From: Ptychodera flava
Taxonomy: Eukaryota > Hemichordata > Enteropneusta > Ptychoderidae
Length of the DNA stretch: 64,000 nt
Direction: 5' to 3'
Assembly (NCBI RefSeq): GCF_041260155.1
Contig: NC_091936.1
Coordinates: 39,134,866 to 39,198,865, forward strand
Positions 58,883-64,000 of the stretch are shown here, piece by piece. The notes below the pieces were generated by a model. That model ran no database searches. It was not told the origin of the DNA and saw nothing but the letters and a program-made list of their open reading frames with translations. The first letter of the stretch is position 1; each line of letters opens with the position of its first letter. The translations under genes were made by a program, and so were the position numbers.

Positions 58883-61800
58883 ACAACGACAATGCAAATA
58901 AATCCATGACTTTAATTGGACTAAATATCGAACAAGGCCAACGCACATCACTTTCATCCGTCTATGAATGTTCACAGCGCCCTCTTGCAGAAACTATGCA
59001 TGGCACGCAACAAATGTCAAGGCAAACCTCTTTAGAAATTTGTTTCTCCTTGACCGTATCAAGACATTCCTTCCCATTCTCCTATTCGTCTTTATTAAAA
59101 CAAAACAAAACAAAAAAGCAAACAAAAAAACAATTGCACATCACATATCAGTGGAAATCGTAAACAGTAAATGTTGAGAAAGATAAAAGTCTAACTACCG
59201 AAACGTTCTCGAGTCGGACTTTACTGTAAATCTTTCCTTCCAACTATTGTCATGTATATATGTTCTAGCAATACGACGCAGTGTGGCCATGTGGTGGCTT
59301 TCATTTCGGCTCAAATGCGAAAGATCGTCTTCTGAAGATTTTGGGCCTTGCCATTTGAAAACCTAACACTTCAAATTTGTTGCAGTTTCACTGGCTACCG
59401 TCTCCAACCACTGAAAAATGAATAGATATAAACTGTAGGTTGGCATCGCCACACAATAAAACTTCGATCTTTTGAGGCGTACTCGTGGAGCTTTGTAGTC
59501 CACGATCCATAGGAATCCATTCATGCATAATGGGAAGCCTTTGTGCGCGGTATGTGCTTGTTCTCCGCGCTCTGCTTTCCCCATTTTGCATCAACTGGCT
59601 AGTAAATTAGCATGCTCACGTGACCATTTATTGGAATAACTAATGTGCCCCCCTTGTGGAACGGTTCGAACGGTTGTTGCTTCTTATCTTGCCTTTGCCT
59701 TTTTTAAAGATATTTCCAGTGATCTGGTGTTATTCTAGTAAAATGTTTCTATATGAAGTATTCAAGATCCCCGTCTACTCACAAGCATTTTCCGGCAAAT
59801 GCGGTAATTATCTGTAGCGATATCTACCGGAGGGTGGGTGAGTGTGGAACAGCCCTAATCATCAACACGCCCTATTTCTAAATACATATTACGAGTTGTA
59901 CTGAGCGTGAACGTGTATGACTGTGGAAAACTGCTGCTTTTAGTAGGATTTTGTCATCAACAACCGTCACTGGAGCGTTTTAGAGAGTCACTGGCTATTT
60001 TTGTATCCAGCTGTGTTCACAAGGTATAGTCTTTTTTCAAATTATTCGAATTATCGGAGAATTTTCTTCGACGGACGGGCAAGGCAATGTACGTGTAGAC
60101 ACGCATGGAAACCACGGATATGTGATAGCAGATATCATCGGGTGCGGGTCTATCGTTTCCGTAATTGCCTTTGCACAAGTGAACAGTTTCAGTCCTCCAT
60201 TACATGTAAAGGATGAGTATTCATAGAGCTCTTACGGATATAATTAAGTCTTTCTGTTGACTGTTCAGGACGTGTACACGGAAAAAATCAGACTCCGCCA
60301 GTTTGTTGTCCCCCGAAAGCCGTACCCGTCTTACTCACCTGACCGTGTACACATAGACGTCATCAGAGATGGGTGTCAACATTTTTCAACCGCGCAGTAG
60401 CTAGTTAACTTGCCGGCCACTTCTCATATCCCAACGGTTCACGTATCTAAACAAGTTGTATTTCCTTCCATCTGTTTTCCGCCCAGACTCTGGATTTGAT
60501 AGAGGGACAAGAGTTCCGTCATCTTGAAACCAGTCGTGCGGGATTTCTTTGCTTGCCTCCAGGTGGGTGGAGTTGTTCTATTCTCGAAACAACATTGGCA
60601 AACACGTCGTCGTCATCAGCTGTTGGGGAATCCAATGTCCGCCCAGAACTGTTAAACTTATGTCAGCGTAAAACTGGTAGTTAATTCATTGCCTAAGCTG
60701 ATATTACGGTATGCCTCAGCTACTGCTATTGTTTTTGCATCTATAGAACAACAACAAAATCGGTTTATCCAGCCAGTTAGTCCTGATATAGGGAAATAAT
60801 CCCTCCACAATACTGTGGGTACGACTGTTATATTATAATACATATACATAATCTGTTAATCTGGGTTTCTGTCAATGGGAATATTTTCGGTGTAAACAGG
60901 AACAGGCAAAAAAATCTCAAAAACACAGAAAACTTTCAAATTAACATCGTAATACAGGTGTTATTTATGTATGGGTCGTTGACAGTAGTGGGACGACTGG
61001 TCCAGACAACAACTTACAAGGCAGTTTATGATTTACTGGACGGTAAGTCCGTGTATGGCAGCAGTGTTATGGCAAGCATTATTATTTGAATAACGTGTTA
61101 TTTCCTTAGGCATCTTACAAATGTACCTGTACAAGATCAACCACATCGAAACACAGCCTTTATTCACAACAAACTGAGGACAAGGTATTAAAAAATTGCT
61201 GGCATTGGCATGCACAATAATTTTATGATGTCAGGCCATCATATTTAATCTGTTCCTGCCATCACCAAACTTTTGAACTTTGGACTTTTGGAGTTGACTT
61301 TTCAAGATTGCGATCACAATCACTCATCAACGATAAAGAAGAGAGATTGTGAGGGTGTGGTATACATACCTGTGATGGGAGCAAAGATAGCCACCAGAAC
61401 CCCGATCTGTTGTGAAAGTGCATTCGCTCAGACTCACATGTGTTATGCTTACAACATGTTCTTCCTTTTCATATGTCAAATTGTCATCCTATAGTATTAG
61501 TGGCCCTTCTTTAGTTTGCTATACAGCAGTCTTGGGTTGGGCACCTAGGCCTGTGTGGTTGCAAACAATTGAATTGGGTGCGAACTGAAAAATATTGGCC
61601 TTTTTTTTCTCAGAGCCAACAATACAGCAAGGTGTGTGCTGGAAAATTCCTATTGAAATATATACATGCAACGTATGTGTTGCTTCTCACCACTATGTAT
61701 ATGGGCCATACTCTAGGAATATGCCACTATTACCATAGTGAAAGATTTTATGGCATTTGAAATAATTATCCCTTCTTTTCATACTGTTGATCAAAGTTCT

Positions 61801-63392
61801 TATCACACTGATCGAAGTTCATAAAAGGTAGATCAATAAAGTTGGGATGTCAACTTTTAAAATAAATTGTCCTTGAAATTGTCACATAGCAAAAATGAGA
61901 CATTTTATTCGCTGGCTTATCTAACAGCAAAGCTGTTCTCCACAAAGATCAGAAGGCCATTTTGTAGGACATCAACAGTACTTTATTTTCATAGTTTTCA
62001 TTGTATTCAAAACTTTTATATGCTGTTGCTATTCATAGTAGCTGTGGCCAATTGTGAAGTCCAAAATCTATGAATATTTGAATAGTTGCATGATAGTGTG
62101 CTGTTTCTTTCAAGTGTAGCTAGCATTAGCTACTGTCCCTATTTGTCAACAGAAGATGCTTTGATTCTAATTAAAGACATGTCAAGTGTGTCCGTCAGTT
62201 TGTCTGATGTGATTTGACAGGCTATTGCATTGCAAGAGATTGGAATTCAGAGTGGAGCGGACGTATTCTTTTTGTGTTATTGGAGTTATTAAATCATTTG
62301 TCTGCCAACATTATCATACAAGAGTGGATATAATAAAAAGGGAAAAATTGCAACTTGCAGACAGGAGAACCCTTGCTTTTAGACTCTGGGTTTTCTATCC
62401 TTTCTTGTATTAAAATTCATAAATGAATGAACAGTTTCTGTACGTAAATTTACCTTTGAGGGTTGTTAAACAGGCATGGTACAAAAGGTACATCACTTGC
62501 TACAGTCAAATTTTAAGTAACCATTCATTGATTTGCTTCAATAGGGATGTATTGCTTTGATAGTTACATGGTTTTTCCAGGAATTATTGGTTTTCTGTGC
62601 ACTTCAGCAACAAGGTTTTGCTGGGCATATTGTCGGCCTCCTTGTTGGTTACATAATCTCATCTGGGAGATCAGTTGCCAGGTAAAATTGGAGGTTAAAG
62701 GTCATTAATTTTCCAGCACACCTTTCAGGCAATGATAAATACAGCATTTGTGTTGCTTGTCTTAAGATTAGGCCTCTTCTAATTCCATGCCTTTCTCTTT
62801 GTATGAAATATACGTATGTAAATTTTACAAAAGTAAAGTGGACGCCACTTGAACAGCCTTTTATAGTAAATACCCCTGTCATAAGACCATCATTTTATGT
62901 TCTTGTCTTGCAAGAAAAGCTTCATAAGTGTTTTGTGTTTTAGTGAACTCTTTAAAGGGCAGTGGATAATTAACAAACACATGACTAATGAAACCCATGA
63001 CAAGTGAAGCGCACGTTATTCAGGCATTGGGGAATTTAGCTGTATTTTGAATATCATTTGCAAATTGTCACTAACCAAATGCAACTGTTTCACCATGGAA
63101 ACCGAGTGTACTTGTGACTCGTCTGATTTTCTTTTGAAATGTGTTACAGTCAAAATTCTGTGAACAATTTTAATTTTCAACAACCCATCGTAGCAAGTTC
63201 CAGCAAGGAAGATAAAATCATAGCTTTGATGTCTAATTTTTGCACCATCAAACATTCATGTTGGTTAGGAGGTTACTTTAGGTTTAACGAGATGGGTTGC
63301 ATTTTTTGTGCGCATTTTAATTATTCACATTCCATAACTGATTTGTAAAAAAATGGCAATGGCTGTCAGTCTCTCCTCTGCATACAGTATGC

Positions 63393-63567
63393 TTAACTGT
63401 GCATGTGGACATTGAGTCTGTCACTCAATAAAAGTGCCTTCTTGAAGTTCTTCCCCACAAAATGGATTTCAATATTGATTTTAGATAGACTGGTCTTAGC
63501 TGATCCAATCATATCCTGACAAATTCCAGTACATCCGTTGTCATAAGGTTTCTTGGCAGATTGACAA
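63393..63567 (-). CDS. Candidate terminal exon of an unidentified gene
   Basis: A good acceptor (CCTTCATTTTAG) precedes 175 nt that stay open in phase 2 to TAA at 63395-63393. It encodes CQSAKKPYDNGCTGICQDMI and SLSKINIEIHFVGKNFKKAL, ending LSDRLNVHMHS. The composition looks like real protein, with balanced charged and hydrophobic residues and paired Cys. I do not recognise the family. If real, the rest of the gene lies beyond the right edge of the window. No AATAAA close downstream was confirmed. Confidence 0.35.
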
Positions 63568-64000
63568 CTAAAATGAAGGAAGATGTGTGTTTTAATAGCT
63601 TGGTGACGGTGTAGAGGCTCAAGTGAGCAGTCTTTCACCGAGACTGTGTAATGTAATAGTGTCCTTCCTAATGGACTATTTTTATCCTCTCTTATGAAGC
63701 ATTACGAATATTAAAATGTTGCTTCATTAATTTGATTGCTTGCTCTGATGGAAGCTTAAGTGTGACAATTGTGCTGGTTGTTATGTAGAAAAATGACATT
63801 GGATGACTTATTAAGATTAAAAACCTGTATTTGAATTCAGGAGATCACAATACTGACCAGTACAACGTTAGTAGCAAAAGTGACATCATGCACGCAGAGT
63901 TTTTTTCGGAAAAGTAGTGGCAATAATGCCCCACCACTGGTTAGCTGTATTAACAAAATATTATTGATATGATTTCACTCCGATGATATCTTTCTGTCAA

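Larger units (their letters stand above)
51064..63392. other. Region upstream of the homeobox gene; no supported coding exon
   Basis: Probably holds the promoter and 5' exon(s) of the homeobox gene, which I could not place. A CCAAT box in reverse (GATTGGTC) lies 15 bases or so from a CACGTG near 51903-51926; this is weak evidence. The listed foldback elements, microsatellites and duplications account for part of it; the rest shows nothing I can identify. Confidence 0.4.

Overview
The window is animal nuclear DNA: A+T-rich, with spliced genes carrying canonical GT/AG introns, many microsatellites, dispersed inverted-repeat elements and one 100-N assembly gap (18998-19097). The gene content (a SIX-domain homeobox gene and secreted lectin/EGF/EAR-repeat genes) suits a marine invertebrate deuterostome such as a hemichordate, lancelet or echinoderm. 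I cannot name the species. All three convincing genes lie on the minus strand, and their splice sites and reading phases were worked out by hand.

Positions 1-18997 are one head-to-tail array of about nine copies of a non-coding element. Each complete unit starts TTAAAGCTGCAAGCAGCG and carries a GGGGCCCAAGC motif near its left end. Its core is made of tandem arrays: repeat A with a period near 225 bp and/or repeat B with a period of 156 bp. It then has a purine-rich AAG microsatellite and a terminal GC-rich hairpin followed by CTAAT. This layout resembles the non-autonomous Helitron-like (Helentron/HINE/DINE) class. Repeat A carries a perfect nuclear-receptor DR1 site next to a CACGTG E-box. 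Repeat B carries a YY1-like motif next to the same E-box. The array is thus an unusually dense potential transcription-factor sink.

Positions 20411-25389 hold the 5' part of gene 1: signal peptide, a 40-nt exon, a C-type lectin domain over two exons, then three EGF domains. Its 3' end is missing, either in the gap or to the left of the array. Positions 31320-38925 hold its paralogue, gene 2, with the same exon plan: signal peptide, 40-nt exon, lectin domain, two EGF domains, and a large last exon encoding an EAR beta-propeller. Gene 2 shows an in-frame TGA in its putative first exon and two frame changes in its last exon. It is either decaying, mis-assembled, or has an exon 1 I have not placed correctly. 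Both genes look like secreted or cell-surface recognition proteins.

Positions 43782-51063 hold a homeobox gene in five visible exons. Two short exons encode the C-terminal half of a SIX domain. It is joined in frame to a homeodomain of TALE length (63 residues) whose third helix resembles the Iroquois class. Human ANHX, as I remember it, is the closest match in layout. The CDS from the first visible Met is 1512 nt (503 residues), but an upstream exon is likely.

The rest is intergenic or intronic DNA with (TA)n, (CT)n, (AAT)n, (CAA)n and TATGG tracts, four copies of a TTAA-flanked MITE, several foldback elements, a duplicated element inside (TA)n tracts, and a candidate unidentified terminal exon near 63.4-63.6 kb.
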